Under the pieces are notes generated by a model, which saw nothing but the letters and a program-made list of their open reading frames with translations, had not been told where the DNA came from and did no database searches. The position numbers and the translations under genes were made by a program. From Candidatus Bealeia paramacronuclearis (GTDB lineage: Bacteria; Pseudomonadota; Alphaproteobacteria; UBA9655), in the NCBI RefSeq assembly GCF_035607555.1, contig NZ_JAVHWZ010000002.1:62001-126000 (forward strand): a stretch of 64,000 bases of DNA, given 5' to 3'. The stretch's first letter is position 1; the number at the start of each line of letters is the position of its first letter. Below, piece after piece: positions 17,423 through 26,719 of the stretch.

Positions 17423-18891
17423 CATTTGCAACATCCCCCGTCATTGGTGATCGCGTGGCCGTTATTGATATCGGATCCAGGTCTTTACAACTTGTGATTT
17501 ACGATCATTTTGGTCCGGCTCCCATTTTACTTCATAGTGAGAAAGTCGTTGCCTTTTTAGGAAAAAATCTTACAGAAACGGGAGTGCTTCATCAAGAAGG
17601 CATGGAGATTGCCAACTTTAATCTCAGTCGATTTGTGAGTCTTGTTCGTGATCTGAATGTGAGTTATTGCGCCATTATTGCAACGCAAGCCTTACGGGAG
17701 GCTAAAAATGGTAAGGAGTATATACGGTTTATTGAAAACCTCTGTGAGGCCAAGGTTCAAATTCTTAAAGGAGAAGAGGAAGCTATCAATTCGGCGCGTT
17801 CTATCCAATGGGCGTTTTTAAATCCTCAAGGTGTGATGGGAGATTTGGGCGGCGGAAGTCTTGAACTGGTGCGTTTTGACAAAGGAGAGCCACAGGAAAA
17901 AATAAGTCTTCCTATTGGACCCTTGCGTATTGAGAGTCTTTTTCAAGAGTCTATAAGCAAAGCGCAAAAATTCCTAGAAGAAGCTTATCGTAACATCACA
18001 TGGATTAAAAAACCAAAGTCACTCTACCTTGTGGGAGGCGGTTGGAGAACGCTTGCAAATTATCATATGCAAAAGACAAACTATCCCATTCCTATTTCCC
18101 AAGGCTATCATTTGTCGCCTCATACAACATCACGATTGTGCTCAAAAATTATCAAAGCCAATCCTGAGGAATTGGCGTCTTGGTCACGCGCGACTGCAGG
18201 GCGAAAATTAACTTTACCCATGTCGGCGCTTGTTTTAAAAGAGCTTCTGAAGGTCACACAGCCGCAGCAAGTCGTCTTTACCAGCTACGGCTTAAGGGAG
18301 GGGTACTTGATGAATCAACTTCCTCCTGAGTATCAAAAAGAAGATCCCTTTTTGTGGGCTGCTAAAGAATGGAATAAAAGATCTTCCCGTCTGCCTGGAT
18401 TTGCTGAAGCTTTATATAAGTGGTTAGATCCCCTGATTGGAGAGGATCAAGCCTTAAGACGTCTTACTTATGGTGCTTGTCTGCTCAGCGATGTTGTCTG
18501 GCGAGACCACCATAACTTTCAAGCGGAAATCATGTTTGAAAGAGCACTTTCATTGCCCTTTGTGACATTAACCCATGATAATCGAGCTCTTTTAGCATTC
18601 ATCCTGTATTTAAGGTATGGTGGAAAATTGGATAGGCTCTCTTTGCCAAAAGTTCTTACGCTTTTGACAAAAGATGAATTGAAATGGGGGCGCATTATTG
18701 GAAGTGCTATGTATTTAGCATACACACTGTCGGCAGGAAGCCATGAGATTTTAAATGGAACAAAACTTCTTGTGGATGATGAAGAATTGCGCTTGGTTTC
18801 CAATTCTGATCCACGACTTTTTGAAGGATATGAAGTCCAAAAACGCTTTCAAAAATTGGCAGTCCTTGTTAAGGCGCGGGGATCAACTTAA
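17419..18891 (+). CDS. ppx: Exopolyphosphatase / Ppx-GppA phosphatase
   Basis: The protein has 490 residues. It degrades polyphosphate or pppGpp. The actin-like ATPase fold is shown by phosphate loop 1 (AVIDIGSRSLQLVIYD), the second loop (GDLGGGSLELV), and VGGGWRTLA in the third. A C-terminal HD-like helical region (ALLAFILYLRYGG, SAMYLAYTLSAG) follows, as in long alphaproteobacterial Ppx proteins. It overlaps ppk by 4 bases. Its 3' end overlaps rnd, which is convergent, by 23 bases. Confidence 0.92.
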   Translation: MTFATSPVIGDRVAVIDIGSRSLQLVIYDHFGPAPILLHSEKVVAFLGKNLTETGVLHQEGMEIANFNLSRFVSLVRDLNVSYCAIIATQALREAKNGKEYIRFIENLCEAKVQILKGEEEAINSARSIQWAFLNPQGVMGDLGGGSLELVRFDKGEPQEKISLPIGPLRIESLFQESISKAQKFLEEAYRNITWIKKPKSLYLVGGGWRTLANYHMQKTNYPIPISQGYHLSPHTTSRLCSKIIKANPEELASWSRATAGRKLTLPMSALVLKELLKVTQPQQVVFTSYGLREGYLMNQLPPEYQKEDPFLWAAKEWNKRSSRLPGFAEALYKWLDPLIGEDQALRRLTYGACLLSDVVWRDHHNFQAEIMFERALSLPFVTLTHDNRALLAFILYLRYGGKLDRLSLPKVLTLLTKDELKWGRIIGSAMYLAYTLSAGSHEILNGTKLLVDDEELRLVSNSDPRLFEGYEVQKRFQKLAVLVKARGST

Positions 18892-20020
18892 TTTTGTTTT
18901 TTTTAAAGACGATGCCAGTTTGTCCCTCAAGAATTTTTTGGGCATCTTCTCCAAAAACGGTATAGCGCCAGCCTTCCAAAAAGGGAGCTTCTTTTCCAAG
19001 GCTTCTTACAAAAGTTTCAAGATCTGAAGATGTCGCTAAAAGTTTGGCTGCCACATTGTGTTCATCGGCCTTAATGCGCAAAAGCATCTTCAACATTTCA
19101 AGGGCTGAGTTCATTCCAGGCGGAGAGGGGAGTGTAGCCTTCATCTGAGGGCATTGATCAAGAGGAAGCGCGAGAGCACTTTTTACAACTGAAATAATGT
19201 CTTCCCCAAGACGACTGTTAGCAATTGCAGGGTTCAGCCCCCTCATTCGCCCAAGGCTATCTTTATCTTTAGGCGCAATGGCCGCAATTTCCAAAAGCGT
19301 TTCATCCTTAAGAATACGGCCCCGTGGCACGTTTCGCTTTTGGGCTTCAATTTCTCGCCAAGCTGCAAGTAGCTTTAAAATCGCTAGCATGCGGGGCTTT
19401 GCGGTGCGATAGCGGATGCGTTCCCACTGCTTTTCGGGATCAACTTTGTAAGTGTCAGGACTGGATAAAACCTTCATTTCATCCTGAACCCAAGATCCAC
19501 GGTGCGTTTCATCCAGGCGTTTTTGAAGTTTTTCATAAACCGTTCTTAAATAAGTCACATCACCCAAAGCATATTCAATTTGACGACTACTCAAAGGGCG
19601 ACGAGACCAATCCGTAAAACGCTGAGATTTATCAAGCTTGGCTTTGGCCAAAGTTTCAACCAAGGATTCATAAGAGGCCGATTCGCCATAACCGCACACC
19701 ATGGCGGCCACTTGCGAATCAAAGAGGGGGGAGGGAACCGCCTCTCTTAAATTATAGAAAATCTCAAGATCTTGGCGGGCCGCATGAAAAACTTTGAGGA
19801 TTTTTGGATTGTATAAAAAATCCAAAAAGGGCTCAAGATTCAACTCCTGTGAAAGCGGATCTATGGCCACAGCCTCATCTTTGGTTCCGACTTGGATAAG
19901 GCACAGTTGCGGCCAATACGTCGTTTCGCGAATGAACTCCGTGTCAATGGTGATGAAAGTGTCATTTTGAGCGCGTTCTATAAAAGCCAGAAGCTCAGAT
20001 GTGGAGTGAATCAGTGTCAT
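18869..20020 (-). CDS. rnd: Ribonuclease D
   Basis: The protein has 383 residues. It trims 3' ends of tRNA and other structured RNA. It is a DEDDy exonuclease: ITIDTEFIRETTYWP (D-x-E), KVFHAARQDLEIF (second Asp), and SSRQIEYALGDVTYLRTVY (Tyr and last Asp). An HRDC domain follows (KPRMLAILKLLAAWREIEAQ, VPRGRILKDETLLEIA). The ATG at 20020 gives the usual N-terminus (MTLIHSTSELLAFI); an upstream in-frame GTG would add a hydrophobic extension not expected in the family. The 3' end overlaps ppx. Confidence 0.93.
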   Translation of the reverse strand: MTLIHSTSELLAFIERAQNDTFITIDTEFIRETTYWPQLCLIQVGTKDEAVAIDPLSQELNLEPFLDFLYNPKILKVFHAARQDLEIFYNLREAVPSPLFDSQVAAMVCGYGESASYESLVETLAKAKLDKSQRFTDWSRRPLSSRQIEYALGDVTYLRTVYEKLQKRLDETHRGSWVQDEMKVLSSPDTYKVDPEKQWERIRYRTAKPRMLAILKLLAAWREIEAQKRNVPRGRILKDETLLEIAAIAPKDKDSLGRMRGLNPAIANSRLGEDIISVVKSALALPLDQCPQMKATLPSPPGMNSALEMLKMLLRIKADEHNVAAKLLATSSDLETFVRSLGKEAPFLEGWRYTVFGEDAQKILEGQTGIVFKKNKIKLIPAP

Positions 20021-20188
20021 GGCGGTGAGTATAATAAAACTTTTCAAGAAAAGATACACTCATCCTGACTTGAAGTTAATCTCCAAAATAGTACTAGGAT
20101 CACTTTTTAAAAAAAATGTTGAGTTTTTGATTTATATTTTGTATATAAACTATATGTTTTTATTATAATTTTGGATTCAGGAGATTTT

Positions 20189-20917
20189 ATGGTGTTTTTA
20201 TTGAATTGTTATTTTTCAAAAAATTTTACGAGCGTATTGGCACTCAGTGCATTGACTCTGTCGGGATTCTCAGTCCCGCTTTATGCTGCTGACGATAATA
20301 AAGAGAATGAAAATACGTTTTCAATATCCCCCAAAGAAAAAGATCTCAATAGCAAGAGCGAGTCCGTTGAAACCAATTCCCCTCAGAAAAAAGACATTAA
20401 AGTTGCTGCGGATGTTGAAGGAGTGACAGAGCTACTTGAGGCATTTCAAGCATTTAACGAGGATTCTCTTTCTTATAGAAACGAAGTCGGAGCAGTACAG
20501 CATGCTTATCTTATTAATTATTATGAAAAAAATGAACCTCAGGAAGGTGCTGTTAAAAAAGCTTTTGCCTTCTTAAAGCAAGGTATTCCCTCTCTTTTTG
20601 GAAAAACCATCGACGAGCTTAAAACTGAATTAATCTGTATTTTTGAGAATGCTTTTGAAGGTGTAGAATTCAAAGAAAGTGCACAGTTTCAAAATTTAAA
20701 AAATTATACGGCATATCTTATGAAGGCTCTGCCAGAAGAGGTACGTAAGAAGTTTTCTGACTTTGTAAAAGATCATAAAATTTCAGATGAGTATAGAAAT
20801 TTAAATCAAGATGAAATTAATGAAAATTATAAAGCAGAAAATCTTCTCCTTCAAAACCTTTTTAATAGCAAAAAACTTGCCGAAAAAAGCAAACTCCTTT
20901 CTCCTTTAAAATTTTGA
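20189..20917 (+). pseudogene. Second HicA-like secreted protein, N-terminal part, cut by IS1
   Basis: This is the 5' part of a gene whose 3' part resumes at 21690. ATG 20189 follows CAGGAG by 6 bases. The signal peptide region is VFLLNCYFSKNFTSVLALSA then LTLSGFSVPLYAADD. A Lys/Ser/Glu linker and a helical region follow (TELLEAFQAFNED, IPSLFGKTIDELKTELIC). The frame runs into the IS1 end and stops at TGA 20915-20917. A truncated 242-residue secreted protein could still be made. The combined length of both parts (about 650 residues) and the domain plan match the intact relative at 11050-12945. Confidence 0.7.
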
Positions 20918-21689
20918 GACACTTAACTAAAGATAGATAACGTGATAAGATGGCTTATTTAAAGGGGGATAGGCCATGGAATGCAAGAAATGTAATTCAG
21001 TTCAGTATGTTAAGAATGGAATGGTCAGAGGGATCCAACGCTACCGCTGTAAAAGCTGCGGCTGCAACTTCACAAATACACCTAAGCGCGGAAAGCCAGA
21101 GGCCATGAAAGCCTTGGCAATCCTTTTATATACATTGGGAAATGCAAGCTTTGGAATGATCGGAAAGGTTCTTAAAGTCAGTAATGTCGCTGTTTTGAAG
21201 TGGATTCGAAAAGAGGCAAAATCATTGGAAAGGCCTGCCGTTCCATCTGACCTTAAGCTCGTTCAAATCGACGAGATGTGGCATTACGTGAATGGAAAAA
21301 AAACAAAATTTGGATCTGGAAAGCCTTTGACCCTGTGTCAGGGCGAGTTATCTCCTGGACTTTGGGTCGCCGTGATGATCGAACAGCCAAAAGCTTAATC
21401 GACGAAATCGGCACGAGGGATCTCACTTTCATCACGGACGATTGGGAGGGATTTCATCGTCTAATTCCTGAACATCAACTTTTTACTGGCAAGGATTTAA
21501 CCTACCCAATCGAGCAGGATAACAGCAACACACGTCATTATCTCGCGCGCTTTCGAAGGCGCTCCAAGGTCACGTCTCGAAGCCATGAAATGGTAGATCT
21601 TTCCTTACTTCTTCTTTACCATCTCTCCAATCCTGAAGTCTTCAAAAAATATCTGGACTCTTTCTTATCTATCTTTAGTTAAGAGTCTC
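20916..21689 (+). mobile_element. IS1-family insertion sequence, complete
   Basis: The element is 774 bp. Terminal inverted repeats of 25 bp with one mismatch are seen: 20916-20940 (GAGACACTTAACTAAAGATA...) and 21665-21689 in reverse complement. I find no exact direct repeat at the borders (only TTTAAA near both), so the target duplication has decayed or the copy arose by recombination. It splits the HicA-like effector gene. Confidence 0.88.
20976..21682 (+). CDS. IS1 transposase InsA/InsB' made by -1 frameshifting
   Basis: The first frame (20976-21398) encodes an InsA-like zinc ribbon (CKKC...CKSCGC) plus helix-turn-helix and runs to the start of the catalytic domain (LVQIDEMWHYV). The second frame (from about 21278 to 21682) encodes the rest (FDPVSGRVISWTLGRRD, ITDDWEGF, QDNSNTRHYLARFRRRS). 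The frames meet at GGAAAAAAAAC (A8 at 21296-21303). The zero frame there reads A_AAA_AAA, a classical -1 slippery site as in IS1, and slipping gives GKKNKIWIWKAFDP. The fused product would be about 235 residues, normal for IS1. Confidence 0.88.
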
Positions 21690-22928
21690 TTTAAATCAGA
21701 TTTTAATGCTCATTTGGCCGCAAATACTACTAATTATTTTGATATGATTCTTGAGAAAATCTATCCAAAAACGAAAGAAGATCAGTTGATTTTTGAAAAA
21801 TCATTTTCCCCCCTCGTGAGTACTTTGTGGAATATTAGCTCTCTTTATCAGAAACACCTGAAAGAGGGATTTGAACCTTTATTTATACAGGACTATCATT
21901 TTGATACGATTTTTTTTGAAGCGGCCCAAAACCGAGTGATGTATAATCCTCAAACTAGGATATATAGATTTGTTGATATTAATGACAAGTCTGAGTTTAT
22001 TTTTTTTCAAAATATGGGTTACGTTCTTTATGATTCGCCTAACGTGAATGAAATTGCTGAAAATCTTATCGCAAATATGGGAAAAACACAGAATAAAACA
22101 AATATTGATCAGGTGCAGACCTTATTCAAAAATAATCCAAAATTACTGCAAAACATCCCAGATGATTTTCTGATTAAACGAGGTCATCCCGAACTTCTTT
22201 TATTTAAAAAAGATCAAGCCAAGGCATTTGTGAAAAAAAACATTTCTTCAAAACCTAAAGTGTCGGCTAAGCCTTCTAGTGGAAAGGACCTTCAATCAAA
22301 ACCTTCTCACAAAAAAGAAATCATTTCTGCAAACTCTGAATCCATAAAAGTTTCCACTCCTGTAGCGGTAACTTCAGAATTAAAATCCTCTACGCCTTCT
22401 GTGGTTCAGGCAGAAAAAAAAGAGGATGTCAAAATTGCGTCTTTCTCAGTTCCGACTATGACTCTTGTAATGAACACGAAAGGGGAAAGTATACCAAGGA
22501 ATCCTCTCGTTAAAAAAGGGAAGAAACACGTAGTAGACCCAAAACCCGCTCCCAAACAAAAACCACTCAATTCTTCAGGAAAGAAAAATGGTGAAGTTTC
22601 CTCGATATCTTTAAAAGAATTTCAAGAGTCTATTGACTTCGAGGCTATTCCGGAAAAATCACTCAGGTCTGTTCTCGAGGATTTGAGCAATCCCCAAAAG
22701 ACTTTTAACACAGCGGACATTAAAAAGATTTTTGAAAGCTTTGGAGCAACTTTTACCTCAGATAGCGGGGGATCACATGGCACCCTGAAATTTAAAAATT
22801 TCACGCCTCTTACACTTATTGAACTTCATGGATCTGGACGAGATTTCTATGGACCCAGATCAATGGCAAAATTTAGAAGTGTCTTTCTTGAATGGTTTGG
22901 AAAAACCATCGAAGAGAAAAAGGACTAA
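21690..22928 (+). pseudogene. Second HicA-like secreted protein, C-terminal part, cut off by IS1
   Basis: An open frame enters directly from the IS1 border (FKSDFNAHLAANTTNYFDMI) and runs to TAA 22926-22928. It has no signal peptide or start of its own, since any product would need the TTG at 21714. It carries a helical region, a Lys/Pro/Ser linker (about 100 residues) and a C-terminal HicA-like domain: FNTADIKKIFESFGATF, GGSHGTLKFK with Gly-Ser-His, LIELHGSGRDF and MAKFRSVFLEWFG. The linker line PRNPLVKKGKK matches PKNPVKKEKP in the relative at 11050-12945, so the two are paralogues. Without the signal peptide this copy is probably inactive as an effector. Confidence 0.7.
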
Positions 22929-23017
22929 TCATGGCGGTAACGCTCCAACCGTTTCCCTCAGGCTATGTACAAGATCTTTTGTGCATCGTCTCTTGAGGAA
23001 CGGCGGAGTTAACAATC

Positions 23018-24067
23018 TCACGCTGGCGCCACACCCAGTAGTTTATCGCGATTGAGCTTTTTGACTTTGGAAATCTTAAGAGAAATGTTGCCTTCTTTTT
23101 GCCCTAGTTTTCCTAAAAAGAGGGGGAATTTTCCACTGCATAAAGGAATCAATTCGCTCGGTTTGGCTTTAAAAACAATTTGAGATCCCTTTTCCCATTT
23201 GAGGACTTCGCTGAGAGGAATTGAAACCGGATCGAGGATTGCTTCAAGATCTACATTAATTTCGAAAAGTTGTTCCTCAAAGTGGTTTTCCCAAATGGAG
23301 TCTCGTCCGAATTTTTCGCCCATGACCATTTGTAAAAGTTGCTCACGTACGGGCTCTAGAGTTGCGTAAGGAATAACAAATTCCAAAAATCCGCCGCGTT
23401 CGTCCATTTCAATTTTAAGGCGAATAAGGATACAGGCATTGACGGGCCTTGCGATCACTGCAAAGCGGGGATTGCTCTCTAGGTTTTTGAATTTAAATGT
23501 CACTGGAGAAAAAAGACTGAATGACTTTGTAAAATCTTCAAGCAGAAGATGAATCATCCGCTCAACCAAATTTCGCTCGATAGTTGTATAGGGGCGCCCC
23601 TCAATTTTGGTGATCCCGGGCCCTTTTCTGCCGCCTAAAAGAAGATCCACAATGGAATACACAAGGTGCGTATCGATTGTCACAAGTGCCGGATTTCCCC
23701 ATTCTGCGGCCTCAAAAACACTGATGAGAATCGGTAAAGGAAGCGAATCAATATAATCTCCAAAACGAATGGAGTCAATTTTCTCAAGACTAACATCCAC
23801 GATATCGCCCGTAAAATTCCGAAGTGTTGTGGAAAGAAGTCGCACCAAACGATCAAAGATTACCTCGAGCATCGGCAGACGCTCATATGTCACATGACTC
23901 GATCCAATGAGAGCTTTGAGACCTTGAGATTCCTCAGAAGCGTCACCGCTAATCCCTAAAAGGCTATCGATTTCCTCTTGGCTGAGTTCATGACTGAGGG
24001 TCTCTTTATCCCCTTCTGCCATTACGGACTCATCTGCGAGCATTTGTTCTTGAGCTTCTGCGCTCAC
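23018..24067 (-). CDS. fliM: Flagellar motor switch protein FliM
   Basis: The protein has 349 residues. It is part of the C-ring that sets rotation direction. The N-terminal region LSQEEIDSLLGISGD is the CheY-P-binding/early FliM motif. The CheC-like middle domain follows (LPMLEVIFDRLVRLLSTTLR, EAAEWGNPALVTID, LLLGGRKG) and a C-terminal SpoA domain closes it (VDLEAILDPVSIPLSEVLKW...). The GTG start at 24067 has GGGGAG upstream. No other C-ring gene lies beside it; fliD and fliS are 15 kb away, so flagellar genes are scattered. Confidence 0.93.
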   Translation of the reverse strand: MSAEAQEQMLADESVMAEGDKETLSHELSQEEIDSLLGISGDASEESQGLKALIGSSHVTYERLPMLEVIFDRLVRLLSTTLRNFTGDIVDVSLEKIDSIRFGDYIDSLPLPILISVFEAAEWGNPALVTIDTHLVYSIVDLLLGGRKGPGITKIEGRPYTTIERNLVERMIHLLLEDFTKSFSLFSPVTFKFKNLESNPRFAVIARPVNACILIRLKIEMDERGGFLEFVIPYATLEPVREQLLQMVMGEKFGRDSIWENHFEEQLFEINVDLEAILDPVSIPLSEVLKWEKGSQIVFKAKPSELIPLCSGKFPLFLGKLGQKEGNISLKISKVKKLNRDKLLGVAPA

Positions 24068-24176
24068 GGCGGCTCCCCAATTTTATAATTATTATTTTTC
24101 TAAAGATTAACATAAATTACATCTGCCGCAAGCAAGAATCCCTTGCGAGATCAAATTTAAAAGGCTAAAAAATGGG

Positions 24177-24818
24177 ATGGATTGGGTCGCACAACTCACA
24201 ACTTTATTACTTAGTGGAGTCCTTGCGGGATTCTTGATTGCGGCTCCTGTGGGCCCGATTGGCATTTTGTGTATTAAACGAAGTCTTCATCACCATTTTA
24301 TTCTCGCATTTTTAACAGGTGTGGGCGCCGGACTTGCAGATACATTTTATGGAGCGGTGGCCTGTTTTGGATTGGCAAGTATTGCCTCTTTATTACATGA
24401 GTACGATCCCCTTATCCGATTTGTAGGAGGTGGCGCTTTGATTGCAGTCGGGTTTAAAGTGATGCGTGACCACCACCATTTAAAAAATGACGTCAATAAT
24501 GAATCTCAAGCTTATTTCAAAGCGCTGACCTCTGCGTTTTTCTTAACTCTCGCCAATCCCGCAACCTTGATTGCCTTTACGGCAGCCTTTGCCACATTGG
24601 GGCTCAATTCCCTCAATCGCTCTGCTTTTCAAGCAGGAACCGTTGTGCTTGGGGTTTTTCTTGGCGCCACAATGTGGTGGCTTGTGCTGTCTTCAGGCGT
24701 TTACCTTTTGCGAAAAAAACTCAACGACGATGCGCTCACCTGGATCAATCGTGTCTCGGGCACGGCTCTTATTGTTTTTGCAGTTTATCTTCTCTGGACA
24801 AGCCATTATCTGATTTGA
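24177..24818 (+). CDS. LysE/RhtB family amino acid exporter
   Basis: A 213-residue inner membrane protein with about six transmembrane segments. The family signature is in the first helices: LAGFLIAAPVGPIGILCIKR followed by a TGVGAGLADTFYGAVACFG helix. Such proteins export amino acids or related compounds. A C-terminal pair of helices (VLGVFLGATMWWLVLSSGVY, ALIVFAVYLLWTSHYLI) completes the fold. It converges with the ABC-F gene (7-base gap). The substrate cannot be told from sequence. Confidence 0.85.
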   Translation: MDWVAQLTTLLLSGVLAGFLIAAPVGPIGILCIKRSLHHHFILAFLTGVGAGLADTFYGAVACFGLASIASLLHEYDPLIRFVGGGALIAVGFKVMRDHHHLKNDVNNESQAYFKALTSAFFLTLANPATLIAFTAAFATLGLNSLNRSAFQAGTVVLGVFLGATMWWLVLSSGVYLLRKKLNDDALTWINRVSGTALIVFAVYLLWTSHYLI

Positions 24819-24825
24819 GGCATAT

Positions 24826-26460
24826 CTACTCCTCACCCTTTAAGACATTGGGGAAATTTCGCAATGCCGCGTGATGGACGTAATCCTCAATCTGGCCCTC
24901 AAAAAGTTGAGCATGGCCTTTGGCGGAAATGGCCAGAATGTGAGTGGCCACTGAATCAATGAAGGTTCTGTTATGACTTACGAATATGACTGTGCCCTCA
25001 AATTCATCCAAGGCTTGTGCTAAAAGCTCGGAAGAGGCCATATCCAGGTGGTTTGTGGGCTCGTCCAAAAGCAATAAATTGGCATCTTGTGAGAGAAGGC
25101 TGGCCAAACCTACCCGACTTTTCTCACCCCCCGAAAGTACGCGAATGGGTTTGAAAACATCGTCCCCTTTGAGTAAAAGGGCGCCTAAAAGTCGCCGCGC
25201 TTTTTGTTCGGAAAGATTGGGGGCAGAGGACATCAAATTCTCCAGGGCCGTTCTTTTGGGATCAAAAACATCGAGTTGTTCTTGGGCAAAGTAGCGCATT
25301 TCCACATTGTGACCCCATTTGAACTCACCCTCAAGTGGTGGAATTTTTCCTGCAATGGTTTTTAAAAGCGTTGATTTTCCAATGCCATTGGCTCCGATAA
25401 TTGCAATTTTTTGCCCACGCTCAACCCGGAATCCTATTTTTTTCACCAGAGGTTGCGCGTATCCCACGGCAAGGTCCGTGACTGTTAAAGCCACGCGTCC
25501 AGATGGTTGAGGTTTTTTTAAAGGAATTGCAACTTCCGCATCTGGGGAGTTAAAATCAATGGAGTCCTCAAGAACCTTAATTTTCTCAAGCATTTTGAGC
25601 CGACTTTGAACTTGGCGAGCTTTGGAGGGTTTGGCGCGAAAGCGACTCACGAATTTCTCAATTTCTTGAGATCGACTCTGTAGATTTTTTGCCATTTGCT
25701 CATTTTGCGTATTTTTGAGCTCAAAGGCTTCTAAAAACGCATCAAAATTGCCTTTATAAGCAGTAAGCGTGCCGCCTTTTAAGTGAAGTGTATTATTTGA
25801 TAATCGGTTTAAAAGGGCGCGATCGTGAGATACGAACACAAGGGTTCCAGTGAAATCCTGAAGGTAGTCCTCAAGCCAGATCATGCTGGGGAGATCCAAG
25901 TGGTTTGTAGGTTCGTCCAATACTAAAAAGTTTGGGCGATTCATGAGCATTTTCGCAAGCTCTAAACGCATGCGCCATCCACCTGATAACGACTTGGGAT
26001 GCAGTTCAAATTGTGCGTGATGAAAACCAAGCCCCACCAAAATCGCTTTGGCATCTGCCTCTAAAGCATAGCCTTCGAGGTCTTGATAACGCTTTTCTAT
26101 TTTTTCGTATTTTTCATAAAGCGTATCAGAATAATGTGTCTCCATACCATGAAGGGTTGCGTGAAGATCGTGATGCAGTTGATAGACCTCGCCCGCACCC
26201 GATAAAGCTTCCTCAAGAATGGTTTCTTTGGGGGTAGGGTTGGGTTCTTGGGGTAAATATCCTAGCCTTAACGTTCCTGGGCGAATTACATCACCATCGT
26301 CAGGATCGTCTAATTTGCAAAGAATATTGAGAAGCGTTGTTTTCCCAGCACCATTGGCACCCACAAGGGCGATGCGAGCTTTTTCAGGGAAACGATAATT
26401 TACGTCCTTAAAGACATAACGGTCGCCAAAGCGACGAGAAAGATTTTGAAGAGAAATCAT
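24826..26460 (-). CDS. ABC-F family ATPase (ribosome-associated)
   Basis: The protein has 544 residues and two fused ABC domains without membrane segments. Domain 1: Walker A GANGAGKTT, signature LSGGWRMRLELAK, Walker B LVLDEPTNHLDL. Domain 2: GANGIGKST, LSGGEKSRVGLASL, LLLLDEPTNHLDM. A charged linker lies between them (NEQMAKNLQSRSQEIEKFVS). ABC-F proteins act at the ribosomal E site in translation control or antibiotic protection; the subgroup (Uup/YheS/YbiT-like) cannot be fixed here. The ATG at 26460 has AGGTG 6 bases upstream, and that site can be paired in a hairpin (see leader). Confidence 0.92.
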   Translation of the reverse strand: MISLQNLSRRFGDRYVFKDVNYRFPEKARIALVGANGAGKTTLLNILCKLDDPDDGDVIRPGTLRLGYLPQEPNPTPKETILEEALSGAGEVYQLHHDLHATLHGMETHYSDTLYEKYEKIEKRYQDLEGYALEADAKAILVGLGFHHAQFELHPKSLSGGWRMRLELAKMLMNRPNFLVLDEPTNHLDLPSMIWLEDYLQDFTGTLVFVSHDRALLNRLSNNTLHLKGGTLTAYKGNFDAFLEAFELKNTQNEQMAKNLQSRSQEIEKFVSRFRAKPSKARQVQSRLKMLEKIKVLEDSIDFNSPDAEVAIPLKKPQPSGRVALTVTDLAVGYAQPLVKKIGFRVERGQKIAIIGANGIGKSTLLKTIAGKIPPLEGEFKWGHNVEMRYFAQEQLDVFDPKRTALENLMSSAPNLSEQKARRLLGALLLKGDDVFKPIRVLSGGEKSRVGLASLLSQDANLLLLDEPTNHLDMASSELLAQALDEFEGTVIFVSHNRTFIDSVATHILAISAKGHAQLFEGQIEDYVHHAALRNFPNVLKGEE

Positions 26461-26463
26461 TGT

Positions 26464-26613
26464 GGCACCTAAGTATAATCAAGTCTAAAGAGAAAATGGT
26501 GCCGTAAAAAAAGAGTGTTGAATTTTCACGGCACGCTGGATTTGTTGATAATCCGCGTGCCTTAATCATCCTGTGATGATGTGGCCTTTGTTCCGCATAT
26601 AAAATATTTTCAT
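26464..26613 (-). promoter_or_regulatory. Structured leader of the ABC-F gene: mini-ORF plus two hairpins
   Basis: Reading on the minus strand: a strong ribosome binding site (GGAAAGGAG) and ATG at 26613 open a 15-codon mini-ORF ending at 26566. A long hairpin (26561-26530, GGCACGC with GCGTGCC, extended by GGATT/AATCC) follows, then seven T, then GGCACC (26503-26498) that can pair with GGTGCC (26469-26464). The second pairing covers the AGGTG ribosome binding site of the ABC-F gene. This fits leader-peptide attenuation known for ABC-F genes; the mechanism is inferred. Confidence 0.5.
26566..26613 (-). CDS. Leader mini-ORF, 15 codons
   Basis: It encodes MKIFYMRNKGHIITG and stops with TGA. 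GGAAAGGAG lies 6 bases before the ATG, the best ribosome binding site in this stretch. The 105-base distance to the ABC-F start and the hairpins between them suggest that its translation controls the downstream gene. It is too short to judge by composition. Confidence 0.4.
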   Translation of the reverse strand: MKIFYMRNKGHIITG

Positions 26614-26719
26614 TATAATCTCCTTTCCGAGAGATATTTATTCTTACCAAAAAAAAGAGAAAATGTCAAATTCTTCAGGGGCACTCTTATGTCTAGATTC
26701 TTTCGGGAGTAGGGGCACT

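Noticed and set aside
20916-21689. Two separate IS1 genes as independent proteins
   Set aside because: The A_AAA_AAA slippery site at the junction and the split catalytic domain fit a programmed frameshift fusion.
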